DNA from: Lewinella sp. JB7
Lineage (GTDB): Bacteria; Bacteroidota; Bacteroidia; Chitinophagales; Saprospiraceae
NCBI RefSeq assembly: GCF_024297185.1
Contig: NZ_JANCTD010000006.1
Location: 302,047 to 366,046, forward strand
Direction: 5' to 3'
Length of the DNA stretch: 64,000 nt
The notes below the pieces were generated by a model, which was given only the letters and a program-made list of their open reading frames with translations, was not told the origin of the DNA and did not search any database. Positions 1 to 9,157 of the stretch are shown piece by piece; the first letter of the stretch is position 1; each line of letters begins with the position of its first letter. Position numbers and translations under genes: made by a program.

Positions 1-1660
1 GTCCTTTGCCTGGAAGAGCGGAGAAGCCTACTACGTGCCCGTTCCCGCCGACCGCGCACAGGCCGAAGCCATCGTTGCCGAGTTCGCTCCCGTGCTCGCC
101 GACGACAGCATCCAGAAGGTAGGACAGAACCTGAAGTACGACATGATCGTACTCGAACGCTACGGCGCCCCCGTGAAGGGGAAACTGCTCGATACCATGG
201 TGATGCACTACCTGCTGCACCCCGATAAGCGCCACAAGATGGACCTCCTCAGCGAGGAGTACCTGAACTACAAACCGGTACCCATCGAATCCCTCATCGG
301 CAAGGGAAAAAAGCAGTTGACCATGCGCGACGTGCCGGTGGAAAAGGTCGTCGACTACGCCTGCGAGGATGCCGACATCACGCTGCGCCTCTACCACGCC
401 CTGTGGCCGGAACTGGAGGAGGAAGATCTCGTGGAACTGTACGAAACCGTGGAGGCGCCCCTGATCCCGGTCCTGCGGGACATCGAGCTGGAGGGCATCA
501 ACGTCGACGGAGAATTTCTACAGGCCTACAGCAAGGTTCTGACCGAGGAACTGCAGTCCATCGAGCGCGAGGTGTACCAGATGGCCGGGTCCGAATTCAA
601 CATCGGCTCGCCCAAACAGATCGGGGAGATTCTCTTTGGGCGGATGGGCGTGCCGTACAAGGGCAGCAAAACGAAAACCGGACAGTTTAAGACCGACGAG
701 GCCACGCTGGCCGAAGTGAGCGTGGACTTCCCCATCGTGAAGTCGATCCTGCGGCACCGTAGTCTGAGCAAATTACTGGGCACCTACGTGGATGCCCTGC
801 CCCAGCTGATGCATCCGGTAGACGGGCGTATTCACTCCAGTTTCAACCAGACCATTGCCGCTACGGGTCGCCTGAGCAGCAACAATCCCAACCTGCAAAA
901 CATTCCCGTGCGCACGCCGGAGGGAGCGGAGATACGCAAGGCCTTCATCCCCCGCGACGAGCAGCACGTCCTGCTGGCTTCCGACTACTCCCAGATCGAA
1001 CTGCGGCTGGTTGCCGCCCTGAGTCAGGACGAGGGAATGCTCGACGCCTTCCGGACGGGCAAGGACATCCATACGGCCACGGCCGCGCTCATCTTCGACG
1101 TTCCCTACGAGGAGGTCACCCGCATTCAACGTTACCAGGCCAAGACGATCAACTTCGCCATCCTGTACGGGGCCGGCGCCCAGCGGCTGACGCAGGAGCT
1201 GGAAATCAGCCGGGCCGAAGCCAGCAAGCTCATCTCCAACTACTACGAGCGGTTCACCGGCCTGAAGCAATTCATGAGCGGTACCGTGGAACAGGCTAAG
1301 GAAGAGGGCTACGTTACGACCCTGCTGGGGCGGAAGCGGAGCCTGCGCGACATTAACAGCCGGAGCAGTCTGGCCCGTGCCAATGCCGAGCGCATGGCCA
1401 TGAACACCCCCATCCAGGGCACGGCCGCCGATATGATCAAGCTGGCCATGATCCGCATCCACAAGGCACTACGGGAGCAGGGATTCAGAACGCGGATGAT
1501 CCTGCAGGTACACGACGAACTGGTGTTCGACGCGCCAAAGGAGGAGGTAGAGCGCGTAACCCCCCTCATCGAAGAGCTGATGCGGGAGGCCATTCCCAAT
1601 CTGGACGTACCGATCGTAGTGGAGACGGGAGTCGGAGAAAACTGGCTCGAAGCGCACTAA
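1..1660 (+). CDS. polA: DNA polymerase I, 3' part of gene (5' end outside window)
   Basis: This is the C-terminal part of DNA polymerase I, which fills gaps and removes primers in replication and excision repair. The reading frame is open from base 2, so the gene enters from the left; the GTG at 35 is internal. The visible protein starts inside the 3'-5' exonuclease-like domain, with VGQNLKYD and YACEDAD resembling exonuclease motifs II and III. The complete polymerase domain follows: motif A (SDYSQIELRL), motif B (RYQAKTINFAILYG) and motif C (QVHDELVFD), ending in a family-typical C terminus. The N-terminal 5' nuclease domain would lie upstream. All polymerase motifs look intact, and the identification is secure. 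Confidence 0.97.
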   Translation, partial: SFAWKSGEAYYVPVPADRAQAEAIVAEFAPVLADDSIQKVGQNLKYDMIVLERYGAPVKGKLLDTMVMHYLLHPDKRHKMDLLSEEYLNYKPVPIESLIGKGKKQLTMRDVPVEKVVDYACEDADITLRLYHALWPELEEEDLVELYETVEAPLIPVLRDIELEGINVDGEFLQAYSKVLTEELQSIEREVYQMAGSEFNIGSPKQIGEILFGRMGVPYKGSKTKTGQFKTDEATLAEVSVDFPIVKSILRHRSLSKLLGTYVDALPQLMHPVDGRIHSSFNQTIAATGRLSSNNPNLQNIPVRTPEGAEIRKAFIPRDEQHVLLASDYSQIELRLVAALSQDEGMLDAFRTGKDIHTATAALIFDVPYEEVTRIQRYQAKTINFAILYGAGAQRLTQELEISRAEASKLISNYYERFTGLKQFMSGTVEQAKEEGYVTTLLGRKRSLRDINSRSSLARANAERMAMNTPIQGTAADMIKLAMIRIHKALREQGFRTRMILQVHDELVFDAPKEEVERVTPLIEELMREAIPNLDVPIVVETGVGENWLEAH

Positions 1661-1696
1661 ACTGGATTTACCGCAGCCGGGCAGAGTGAACGATAT

Positions 1697-1727
1697 AGTC
1701 GGTAACCGACTTACTCCGAAGTAAGGG
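1697..1727. repeat. Two adjacent short perfect inverted repeats
   Basis: Directly after polA there is GTCGGT-A-ACCGAC (about 1698-1710), followed at once by CTTACT-CCGA-AGTAAG (about 1709-1724). The first has a one-base centre, so it suits a protein-binding palindrome better than a hairpin. The second could form a hairpin with a 4-nt loop but has no T-run. The site lies just upstream of the small HNH gene and could be its operator or part of the polA 3' end. Its function is unknown. Confidence 0.4.
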
Positions 1728-1740
1728 AAACCGACTTGCC

Positions 1741-2058
1741 ATGCCGAGAAAGGGAAAGAACTATACGGAGCGGATGACGGGGCCCGTGGGGGAGTGCGAA
1801 TTGTGTGGCCGCACCAAACCCCTCACGGAGCACCACCTGATCCCGCGCGCGGTACACCGGAAAACCTACTTCCAGAAGCGCTTTACGAAGGAGGAGATGA
1901 CGCACCGACGTATCCTGGTGTGCCGGGCATGCCACCGGGGCATTCACCGACTGATCCCGGACGAGAAAGAGCTGGCCCGCGACTTTAACACCAAGGAGAA
2001 ACTGCTGGCGGATGAACGTATCCGTAAGCACATCGCGTGGGTGACCAAACAGCGGTGA
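1741..2058 (+). CDS. Small HNH-type protein
   Basis: This 105-residue protein has the layout of a compact HNH (beta-beta-alpha-metal) nuclease. A CxxC pair (C19, C22) is followed by EHHLIPR (H31, H32), and then CRACHRGIHR supplies C61, C64, H65 and H69. The cysteines probably bind a structural zinc and the histidines a catalytic metal. HNH proteins of this size include free-standing endonucleases and chromosomal proteins of unknown role, and no partner restriction or mobile-element gene lies beside it. The gene sits 80 bp after polA on the same strand and starts at ATG 1741. The fold assignment is fairly strong, while activity and biological role are not established by the sequence. Confidence 0.75.
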   Translation: MPRKGKNYTERMTGPVGECELCGRTKPLTEHHLIPRAVHRKTYFQKRFTKEEMTHRRILVCRACHRGIHRLIPDEKELARDFNTKEKLLADERIRKHIAWVTKQR

Positions 2059-2071
2059 GGGGAAATAAAAA

Positions 2072-2097
2072 AGGCAAGCTGGACGAACCAACTTGCC
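2072..2097. terminator. Stem-loop after HNH gene, terminator-like on minus strand
   Basis: GGCAAGCTGG and CCAACTTGCC form a 10-bp stem with one mismatch around a 5-nt loop. A run of A precedes the stem on the plus strand, so a T-run follows it only on the minus strand. No minus-strand gene is seen upstream of it, so it may act mainly as a 3'-end structure for the HNH transcript. Confidence 0.4.
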
Positions 2098-2456
2098 CGA
2101 ACATTAACCAAAAACCCAGCAAAAGACATGACCTTAAATTTTGCGGTATCTGCCGGGAAGAGGGGGCCCGGCAACCGCGATAAGGACAGGACATGCAAGA
2201 AGTCGCCGCTACGCTGAGCTACGACCCCGGTTCGCGGGATGGTATGTTCAGCGGAGCTTCAAACTCCCGAGTGGGTGATCGGTGATGAACCGTGTGGCAA
2301 ACCGGGGACCGGCAGCCTTCTATGGAAAGCAAAATAGCCGAAGATGTTCGTTGCACCAACGGTGGCCTACCGCTGCCGGGCAAACATGCGTCCCCTCCAT
2401 CCGTTGCAATGAGTGCCACGGCCGGAGCGGTCGGGCACCAACCAAAATATACCCAC
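2098..2456. other. Non-coding gap with predicted RNA-like structure
   Basis: No convincing gene lies in this stretch. A strong hairpin occupies 2143-2178: GCGGT and TGCCGGG pair with CCCGGCA and ACCGC around a 9-nt loop, with a 3-nt bulge. Further on, CCCCGGTT near 2223 is exactly complementary to AACCGGGG near 2299 and would close a domain of about 85 nt that contains the small hairpin CGGT-GATGA-ACCG. The frame of the downstream gene stays open through 2292-2456, but that part lacks any resemblance to the family. The region could be a structured leader or a small RNA; it matches no RNA family I can recognise. Confidence 0.35.
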
Positions 2457-2927
2457 ATGCAGCTTACCAAGGAGCAGACCGAGACGAAAAAAGCCGTCGC
2501 CGCCCAGTTACTGACCATTAAAGAGAATTCCTACCAGAATATGATGTCGATGCAGAGCGCCGATCTGCGCGAGGCGGAGGACACGAATGAGAACGAGCAG
2601 AACATGTTCGAGGACGGCAAGGTCGACCAGTCCATCAACCGCGTCGAGGCGCGCGCTTCGGTCGTCGAGGCACTGCAGCACGATATCAACGTGCTTTCGA
2701 ACCTGGACGAAATCGAGCCGACGGAAGAAATTCAGCTCGGCGACATCATCGAAACCGACCGCGGCAATTTTTTCGTGGGCGCGGCCAGCGATGAGTTCGA
2801 GGTGAACGGTAAGAAGTACCGGGGCATCTCCACCGACAGTCCGCTTTACCTGGCCCTGCGCGGCAAGCACAACGGCGACGCGGTCGAGGTGAACGGAACC
2901 TCCTTTACGCTGAAGAACTCCTACTGA
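2457..2927 (+). CDS. GreA/GreB-like transcription elongation factor
   Basis: This 156-residue protein resembles Gre factors, which enter the secondary channel of RNA polymerase and stimulate cleavage of backtracked RNA. The first 85 or so residues are charged and helical, as expected for the Gre coiled coil, with acidic residues in its middle. The C-terminal part (GDIIETDRGNFFVGAA, then SPLYLALRGKHNGDAVEV) matches the FKBP-like domain, including the closing pattern of a SP-x-ALxGK-x-GD motif. I chose ATG 2457 because an in-frame ATG gives the family length; the longer frame from 2292 adds 55 residues of unrelated sequence. It is followed by a good terminator. The family is likely, but the exact Gre subtype is uncertain. 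Confidence 0.75.
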   Translation: MQLTKEQTETKKAVAAQLLTIKENSYQNMMSMQSADLREAEDTNENEQNMFEDGKVDQSINRVEARASVVEALQHDINVLSNLDEIEPTEEIQLGDIIETDRGNFFVGAASDEFEVNGKKYRGISTDSPLYLALRGKHNGDAVEVNGTSFTLKNSY

Positions 2928-2952
2928 CGTTTACCACAATAGATCCACGGAG

Positions 2953-2984
2953 CGGGGCGCTGAGTCACTTCAGTGCCCCGTTTC
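2953..2984 (+). terminator. Rho-independent terminator after GreA-like gene
   Basis: CGGGGCGCTGA (2953-2963) pairs with TCAGTGCCCCG (2970-2980), with one G-T wobble and a 6-nt loop, and is followed by TTTC. It sits 26 bp after the stop codon. Confidence 0.7.
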
Positions 2985-2998
2985 ATTAAACCTTACCC

Positions 2999-3358
2999 AT
3001 GACCCTCCAGGAAGCCCAGGACACCGTCGATGCGTGGATCACGACCACCGGGGTACGGTACTACAACGAGCTTACGAACATGGCCATCCTGACGGAAGAG
3101 ACCGGAGAGGTGGCGCGACTCATGGCCCGGATCTACGGAGAACAGTCCTTCAAAGATCCGGACGAGGAGGCGGACGCCCCCGCCCTTCTGGCCGATGAGA
3201 TGGCCGACGTTCTCTTCGTCCTGATCTGCCTGGCTAACCAAACCGGCGTAAATCTGACGGATGCCCTCCGGGCAAACTTGGCGAAGAAGACCCGACGCGA
3301 CGCGGACCGCCACCGCAACAACCAAAAATTAAGGGGGCCGGCGGAGCGCGGGAGCTGA
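2999..3358 (+). CDS. MazG-like nucleotide pyrophosphohydrolase
   Basis: This 119-residue protein has the metal-binding pattern of MazG/dUTPase-like all-alpha NTP pyrophosphohydrolases: EETGE at residues 33-37, and then E67 and D70 in ADEMADVLFVL (the EExxE and ExxD motifs). Such enzymes hydrolyse nucleoside triphosphates to monophosphates and pyrophosphate, often to remove non-canonical nucleotides. It is a single-domain form, roughly half the length of the double-domain MazG. The start ATG 2999 is preceded by a terminator and a short leader. The C terminus is basic and low-complexity after about residue 100. The likely role is housecleaning of the nucleotide pool; the preferred substrate cannot be read from the sequence. 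Confidence 0.85.
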   Translation: MTLQEAQDTVDAWITTTGVRYYNELTNMAILTEETGEVARLMARIYGEQSFKDPDEEADAPALLADEMADVLFVLICLANQTGVNLTDALRANLAKKTRRDADRHRNNQKLRGPAERGS

Positions 3359-3455
3359 ACAAGCAAATTCAAACAAATTTAGTAAGCAAATAATTTACAT
3401 ACTCGATTATGTATGCAATTAGCTAACTTTTATTCGGGTATAAGTCACAAAAAGC

Positions 3456-3486
3456 TTGCGTGACCCGAACAACATGTTTATATTTG
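3456..3486 (+). promoter_or_regulatory. Bacteroidota-type promoter for recA
   Basis: TTG at 3456-3458 and TATATTTG at 3479-3486, 20 bp apart, fit the phylum-specific -33 and -7 (TAnnTTTG) elements. The recA start lies 40 bp downstream. No obvious LexA-like palindrome was recognised nearby. Confidence 0.65.
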
Positions 3487-3526
3487 TAGCGTCGCAAAAC
3501 AAAAGCAGTTTTAAACAAACAGGATA

Positions 3527-4606
3527 ATGGCAGATAGTAACAAAGACACCGCCGCTAAGCTGAAGGCTTTGCAGATGACGATCGATCGTCTCGACAAGGC
3601 TTACGGCAAGGGCACCATCATGCGCCTCGGCGAGAGCCAGGCCGCCAACGTGGAGGCCATCCCGACCGGGTCCCTCGGCCTGGACGTCGCCCTCGGCATC
3701 GGTGGCTTCCCCAAGGGACGGATCATTGAGATCTACGGTCCCGAATCTTCCGGTAAAACGACGCTGGCCATCCACGCCATTGCGGAGTGCCAGAAGCGCG
3801 GCGGCATTGCCGCCATCGTAGACGCGGAGCACGCCTTCGATCGCTTTTACGCCCAGAGCCTGGGGGTCGATACCGACAACCTGCTCATTTCCCAGCCCGA
3901 CAACGGCGAGCAGGCCCTGGAGATCGCCGAGAACCTCATCCGTTCCGGTGCCGTCGATATTCTCGTCGTCGACTCCGTAGCCGCTCTGGTGCCCCGCGCC
4001 GAGATCGAGGGAGAGATGGGCGACAGCAAGATGGGCCTGCAAGCCCGCCTCATGTCGCAGGCCATGCGGAAACTGACCGGTACCATCGGCAAGACCGGCT
4101 GCTGCTGCATCTTCATCAACCAGCTGCGCGAGAAGATCGGCGTTATGTTCGGCAACCCCGAAACGACCACCGGTGGTAACGCCCTGAAGTTTTACGCTTC
4201 GATGCGCATCGACATCCGCCGTACCGGAGCCGCCATCAAGGACAAGGAGGGCAACGTCGTCGGCAATCACGTCAAGGTGAAGGTCGCTAAGAACAAACTC
4301 GCTCCCCCCTTCCGCATCGCGGAGTTCGACATCATGTACGGCGAGGGCATTTCCAAGGACGGTGAGATCGTCGACCTCGGAGTTGACCAGGACATCATCC
4401 AAAAGTCCGGTGCCTGGTACGCTTACGATGAGGCCAAGATCGCCCAGGGACGGGAAGCCGCCAAGCAGTTCATGCGCGACAATCCCGAAGTAGCCGATGA
4501 GGTCGAAGCAAAGATCAAAGCCAAGCTCATGGGCATCGAAGAAGAAGCCCGGGCTAACCGTAACGGACGCGGAAAAACCGCGGACGCCGAAGCGGCCGAG
4601 GCTTAG
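3527..4606 (+). CDS. recA: Recombinase RecA
   Basis: RecA, 359 residues, forms filaments on single-stranded DNA, drives homologous strand exchange and triggers the SOS response. The Walker A motif GPESSGKTT lies at residues 71-79, the Walker B-like strand is [12 protein letters not shown], and the L2-proximal [27 protein letters not shown] region is intact, cut here only by normal family variation. The C terminus is rich in acidic residues and alanine, as usual. The gene has its own promoter and terminator, so it is probably monocistronic. The start ATG 3527 gives the standard N terminus, with the helix that mediates subunit contacts ([18 protein letters not shown]). Confidence 0.99.
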   Translation: MADSNKDTAAKLKALQMTIDRLDKAYGKGTIMRLGESQAANVEAIPTGSLGLDVALGIGGFPKGRIIEIYGPESSGKTTLAIHAIAECQKRGGIAAIVDAEHAFDRFYAQSLGVDTDNLLISQPDNGEQALEIAENLIRSGAVDILVVDSVAALVPRAEIEGEMGDSKMGLQARLMSQAMRKLTGTIGKTGCCCIFINQLREKIGVMFGNPETTTGGNALKFYASMRIDIRRTGAAIKDKEGNVVGNHVKVKVAKNKLAPPFRIAEFDIMYGEGISKDGEIVDLGVDQDIIQKSGAWYAYDEAKIAQGREAAKQFMRDNPEVADEVEAKIKAKLMGIEEEARANRNGRGKTADAEAAEA

Positions 4607-4630
4607 GATAAAACGGTCTTGATGATGAGC

Positions 4631-4665
4631 GCCCGTCCTGATACTGTCAGGGCGGGCGTTTGTCT
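4631..4665 (+). terminator. Rho-independent terminator after recA
   Basis: GCCCGTCCTGA (4631-4641) pairs with TCAGGGCGGGC (4647-4657), with one wobble and a 5-nt loop, followed by GTTTGTCTT. It lies 25 bp after the recA stop. Confidence 0.8.
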
Positions 4666-4708
4666 TGGGAAAAAGGACCACAATCGTTCCCCGGCTCAGC
4701 TAAATCCG

Positions 4709-4716
4709 TAACTTTG
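4709..4716 (+). promoter_or_regulatory. -7 element TAACTTTG of glyA promoter
   Basis: TAACTTTG matches TAnnTTTG and sits 22 bp before the glyA ATG, predicting a leader of under 20 nt. The -33 region has TTCC rather than TTTG. Confidence 0.55.
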
Positions 4717-4738
4717 CCCCCTCATAAAATCCGTCCCC

Positions 4739-6025
4739 ATGAACCGTGACTCCGCCGTATTCGACCGTATTGAGCGCGAACTCGATCGCCAACGCCACGG
4801 AATCGAGTTGATCGCTTCCGAGAACTTCACCAGCGCCGCCGTCATGGAAGCCGTCGGCAGCTGTCTGACCAACAAGTACGCCGAAGGTTACCCGGGTAAG
4901 CGCTACTACGGAGGCTGCGAGGTGGTGGACGAGATCGAGCAACTGGCCATCGACCGCCTGTGCGAGCTCTTCGGCGCGGAGTACGCCAATGTACAGCCCC
5001 ACTCCGGCGCTCAGGCCAACGCGGCCGTCTTTCTGGCCTGCCTGAAGCCCGGCGATCGTACCCTCGGATTTAGCCTGGCGCACGGCGGACACCTCAGCCA
5101 CGGTCACCCGGCGAACTTCAGCGGCAAGCACTTCGAAGCCCACTTCTACGGCGTGGAGGAGGAAACCGGCCGGGTAGATATGGACAAGGTGGCCGAAAAA
5201 GCCCGGGAAGTACGACCCAAAATGATCATCTGCGGGGCCTCGGCCTACAGCCGGGACTGGGACTACGCCCGCTTCCGCGAGATCGCCGACGAAGTAGGCG
5301 CCCTGCTGTTGGCCGACATCGCTCACCCGGCCGGTCTCATCGCCGCCGGCCTGCTGAACGACCCCATGCCGCACTGTCACATCGTGACGAGCACCACCCA
5401 CAAGACCCTGCGCGGCCCCCGCGGTGGAATCATCATGATGGGCAAAGACTTCGAAAACCCCTGGGGCCGGAAGACTAAGAAGGGCAACCCCATCCGGATG
5501 AGCACCATCCTGAACAGCGCCGTATTCCCCGGTATGCAGGGCGGTCCGCTGGAGCACGTCATTGCCGGTAAGGCCGTAGCCTTCGGGGAGTGCCTGAGTG
5601 CCGACTGGAAGACCTACGGCAAACAGGTGATCGCTAACGCCCGCGCCATGGCCGAAGCCCTCAACGAACGTGGCTACCACATCATCAGCGGAGGTACCGA
5701 TAACCACAGTATGCTCATCGACCTGAGCAACAAGGATATCACCGGCCGTGACGCCGAGGAAGCCCTGGGCAAGGCGGAAATCACGCTCAACAAGAATATG
5801 GTGCCCTTCGACAAAAAATCCGCTCTGGTTACCAGCGGTATCCGCATCGGCACGGCCGCCATCACTACCCGGGGCTTCCGGGAGGAGGACTGTAAGCAGA
5901 CGGTTGCCTGGATCGACGAGGTGATTAACAATCCTGGTGATGATCAGCTTTTAGAGCGGGTACGTCAGGAGGTACACGCCTTCATGGACCGCTTCCCGCT
6001 CTACGAAGGGGCAATGGTCGGCTGA
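4739..6025 (+). CDS. glyA: Serine hydroxymethyltransferase
   Basis: GlyA, 428 residues, is the PLP enzyme that interconverts serine and glycine while loading one-carbon units on tetrahydrofolate. The PLP lysine lies in [15 protein letters not shown] (K222). The family signatures LIASENFTS near the N terminus, [15 protein letters not shown] and QPHSGAQAN are all present, and so is DIAHPAGL, which holds the aspartate that contacts the PLP ring. The length is normal for the bacterial enzyme. The gene stands alone between the recA terminator and a divergently composed secreted-enzyme gene on the same strand. It has a TAnnTTTG promoter immediately upstream. Confidence 0.98.
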   Translation: MNRDSAVFDRIERELDRQRHGIELIASENFTSAAVMEAVGSCLTNKYAEGYPGKRYYGGCEVVDEIEQLAIDRLCELFGAEYANVQPHSGAQANAAVFLACLKPGDRTLGFSLAHGGHLSHGHPANFSGKHFEAHFYGVEEETGRVDMDKVAEKAREVRPKMIICGASAYSRDWDYARFREIADEVGALLLADIAHPAGLIAAGLLNDPMPHCHIVTSTTHKTLRGPRGGIIMMGKDFENPWGRKTKKGNPIRMSTILNSAVFPGMQGGPLEHVIAGKAVAFGECLSADWKTYGKQVIANARAMAEALNERGYHIISGGTDNHSMLIDLSNKDITGRDAEEALGKAEITLNKNMVPFDKKSALVTSGIRIGTAAITTRGFREEDCKQTVAWIDEVINNPGDDQLLERVRQEVHAFMDRFPLYEGAMVG

Positions 6026-6154
6026 TCATCCGGATTTTACCGAATTTTTAATGGCGGGACTGTATAGTAAGCGTATATTAATCGCGTTAGGATAAAGATG
6101 GCTTGCCCCCTATCTTGCTGGCGGCCACTTTGTCCAGCTTACTACCCCAGTCTT

Positions 6155-9154
6155 ATGCGAGTTCTTGTTTTCTGTTTCCTTACCGTCCTTTGTCTTTCAC
6201 CCACCAACAACTTCGGTCAAAACATTTATAACGGAGATCTCTCCCGCCTGAATGCTGACGAACGTCGCTGGGTCGACTCCGTATACGCCTCCATGTCGGT
6301 GGACGAGCGGCTCGGGCAGCTCTTCATGATCCGCGCGCACAGCGACCTGGGCCCGGATCACGTGGCCAGTGTAGAGAAACAGATCAAGAACTACCACGTT
6401 GGCGGACTCTGCTTTTTCCAGGGCACGCCGGAAAAGCAACTCGAACTCACCAACCGTTACCAGGGGCTCAGCAAACTGCCGATGATGGTCAGTATGGATG
6501 CCGAATGGGGACTGGGGATGCGGCTTCCCGGCCAGACGATCAGTTATCCTAAGCAACTGGCTCTGGGTGCGATCCGCAATAATCAGCTGCTCTACGACAT
6601 GGGGGCGGAGATCGCCCGGCAGATGCACCGACTCGGCGTGAACGTAAGCTTCAGCCCCGTCCTCGACGTCAACAACAATCCAGATAACCCCGTCATTGCT
6701 ACCCGCTCCTTCGGAGAAGACCGCTACAACGTGACCGCCAAGGGGTACATGTACATGAAGGGCCTGCAGGATAACGGCATCCTGGCCAGCGCCAAGCACT
6801 TTCCCGGGCACGGGGACACGGACGTCGACAGTCACCTCGATCTGCCCGTCATCAAGCATAGTCGCGCACGCCTCGACAGCATCGAGCTGTATCCCTTCCG
6901 GGCCCTCATTCGCTACGGTATCGGCAGCATGATGGCCGCCCATCTACAGATTCCCGCGCTTGATCCGCGGCCTAACCGGCCCTCCTCGCTGAGCAAGCCG
7001 ATCGTCACCGATCTGCTGCGCAAGGAGCTCGGCTTTACCGGCCTTATCTTTACGGACGGACTCGAAATGAAGGGGGTCACGAAGCACTACGGCGACGGAG
7101 AAGTGGAAGCCGAAGCCATCGCGGCCGGCTCGGACATTTTACTCCTACCGGAAGATATTGCCGCTTCCTTTACCGCCATTAAGCGCTACGTGGAGGAAGG
7201 AAAGATCACGGAACGGGGCATCGAGGAAAAGGTACGGCGCGTACTGCTGGCCAAATACCGACTGGGCCTAACCCACCCCGCCTTCCCTCCCCTGAAAAAC
7301 TTGAGGGCTGAATTGAATACCCCGGCCGCTTACACCCTGAAGCAGGAACTCGTAGAGGCCTCCATGACGCTCGTGCGCGACGCCGAAGGCCTGGTCCCGG
7401 TACAGACCCCGGATAAGGGAAAGATCATCTCCCTACGGATCGGTGCGGCGAAGCCCACCACCTTTACTACCCGCCTGGACGACTACGGGCAGATTACCCA
7501 CCTCACTACGGCCAACGATCCGAGTGCGGCGGAGAAAAAGCAAATCCTCGACCGTATCCGCGCCAACGACGTCGTGATCGTAAGCCTGTACAGCGACGGC
7601 AGCCGGTTTATCGAAAAAGTACCAATTTCCGCACCGCTGCTGGGTTTACTGCGGGCGATCGACGAGAAATCCAAACTCGTCCTTACCGTCTTCGGAAATC
7701 CCTACAGCCTGGCACCCCTGGATGGATTCGGCACAATTCTGGAAGCCTATACCCGCGACGAGGTCGCTCAGGATGCCGCCGCCCAGGCGCTCTTCGGCGC
7801 GAACCGGATGACGGGCCGCCTCCCCGTCACGGCCAGCCCCGCCGCCCCCTACAATGCCGGACTCGAAACAACGGCCAACTTCCGTATGGGTTACAGTACA
7901 CCGGAGAGCGTGGGGCTCGATGGTGAAAAACTGGCCGCCCGGGTGGACGTGCTGGCCCGCGAAGCCATCAGCCAACGAGCAACCCCCGGCATGGTCGTGC
8001 TCGTGGCACGCCACGGGAAGATCGTTTTCGAAAAAGCCTACGGCCACCAAACCTACCAAAAAGAACGCCCGGTCACCACCAACGACGTGTACGATCTGGC
8101 TTCGGTAACCAAGGTCGCGGCCACTACCCTCTGCATCATGAAATTGGTCGATGAGGGAAAGATCGATCTCGACAAGCCCCTGAGTCACTACCTCCCCGAA
8201 CTGGCCGGGACAAATAAGGAGTACATCACCATCCGCCCGATTCTGGCCCACCGCGCGGGCTTGCACAGCTGGATTCCCTTCTACCGCTACACCCTCGGTC
8301 CGGGCCGCAACGCTCAGCCCAGTTCGCAATATTACCGTACGGCGCAGACCGGCAACTTCGTGATTCCGGTCACCGATAAGCTGTACATGAATAAGTCGTA
8401 CGTAGACTCGATCTGGCAGCAGATTTACGACAGTCCCCTGCCCAATATCGGGCGTTACCGCTACAGCGATCTCGGATTTTACCTGATGGCCAAGCTCGTC
8501 GACCGGGTCAGTGGGCTTACCGTGGACGAGTTCGCCGCCCGCTATTTTTACCGCCCCATGGGTCTCGAATCCCTGACCTTTAACCCCCTACGGTCGATTT
8601 CCCGCGATCGGATACCCCCTACGGAGATCGACAACTACTTCCGTATGTCGGCGATCCAGGGCTTCGTGCACGATATGGGGGCGGGCATGATGGGTGGCGT
8701 TAGCGGTCACGCCGGCCTATTCGGATCGGCCCACGATGTAGCCGCTCTTTTCCAGATGCTGCTGCAGGAGGGCAGCTACGGTGGTCGGCGTTACCTGAGC
8801 GCGGAAACCATCCACCTGTTCACGAACCGTTTTCCCGGCGATATGCGGCGCGGACTTGGCTTCGATATGAAACAGTTGGATTCCGACCGCAGCCTTAACG
8901 TATCCGAACGGGTTTCCTCCCGCACCTTCGGTCACCTGGGCTTTACCGGCACCGCCGTGTGGGCCGATCCGGTGGAAGACCTGGTTTACGTCTTCCTGTC
9001 CAATCGGACGTATCCGAATATGGAGAATAACAAACTAAGCAAACTGGATACCCGGAATAGCGTGCAGACGGCCGCCTACGAGGCGATTATACGCGACGCC
9101 AAATCCGCCAGTCCGCGCACTACCGTTACCGCCGGAGTCGGCAAGCGGCCCTAG
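6155..9154 (+). CDS. Secreted GH3 beta-N-acetylhexosaminidase fused to class C beta-lactamase-like domain
   Basis: This 999-residue exported protein joins two enzymes. After a signal peptide (MRVLVFCFLTVLCLS), residues of about 30-390 form a GH3 domain with AKHFPGHGDTD near residue 214, the signature of NagZ-type N-acetylglucosaminidases with the catalytic Asp/His pair. A GH3 C-terminal-like segment follows. From about residue 585 there is a serine beta-lactamase/DD-peptidase fold with SVTK (SxxK, about 650), YSD (Y-x-N equivalent, about 769) and a GHAG box (about 850). The pairing suggests trimming of both glycan and peptide in muropeptides. ATG 6155 was chosen because it opens the signal peptide; 19 extra residues upstream are unlike one. 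The architecture is known in Bacteroidota; the substrate is inferred. Confidence 0.9.
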   Translation: MRVLVFCFLTVLCLSPTNNFGQNIYNGDLSRLNADERRWVDSVYASMSVDERLGQLFMIRAHSDLGPDHVASVEKQIKNYHVGGLCFFQGTPEKQLELTNRYQGLSKLPMMVSMDAEWGLGMRLPGQTISYPKQLALGAIRNNQLLYDMGAEIARQMHRLGVNVSFSPVLDVNNNPDNPVIATRSFGEDRYNVTAKGYMYMKGLQDNGILASAKHFPGHGDTDVDSHLDLPVIKHSRARLDSIELYPFRALIRYGIGSMMAAHLQIPALDPRPNRPSSLSKPIVTDLLRKELGFTGLIFTDGLEMKGVTKHYGDGEVEAEAIAAGSDILLLPEDIAASFTAIKRYVEEGKITERGIEEKVRRVLLAKYRLGLTHPAFPPLKNLRAELNTPAAYTLKQELVEASMTLVRDAEGLVPVQTPDKGKIISLRIGAAKPTTFTTRLDDYGQITHLTTANDPSAAEKKQILDRIRANDVVIVSLYSDGSRFIEKVPISAPLLGLLRAIDEKSKLVLTVFGNPYSLAPLDGFGTILEAYTRDEVAQDAAAQALFGANRMTGRLPVTASPAAPYNAGLETTANFRMGYSTPESVGLDGEKLAARVDVLAREAISQRATPGMVVLVARHGKIVFEKAYGHQTYQKERPVTTNDVYDLASVTKVAATTLCIMKLVDEGKIDLDKPLSHYLPELAGTNKEYITIRPILAHRAGLHSWIPFYRYTLGPGRNAQPSSQYYRTAQTGNFVIPVTDKLYMNKSYVDSIWQQIYDSPLPNIGRYRYSDLGFYLMAKLVDRVSGLTVDEFAARYFYRPMGLESLTFNPLRSISRDRIPPTEIDNYFRMSAIQGFVHDMGAGMMGGVSGHAGLFGSAHDVAALFQMLLQEGSYGGRRYLSAETIHLFTNRFPGDMRRGLGFDMKQLDSDRSLNVSERVSSRTFGHLGFTGTAVWADPVEDLVYVFLSNRTYPNMENNKLSKLDTRNSVQTAAYEAIIRDAKSASPRTTVTAGVGKRP

Positions 9155-9157
9155 CGT

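Noticed and set aside
2140..2310. tRNA, tmRNA or RNase P RNA in the gap before the GreA-like gene
   Set aside because: GTTCG and TAGCTCAG-like words occur on one strand or the other, but no cloverleaf or family-specific core can be assembled.
3419..4681. 420-codon minus-strand frame opposite recA
   Set aside because: It is the antisense shadow of recA, produced by GC-rich third positions; it has no family resemblance.
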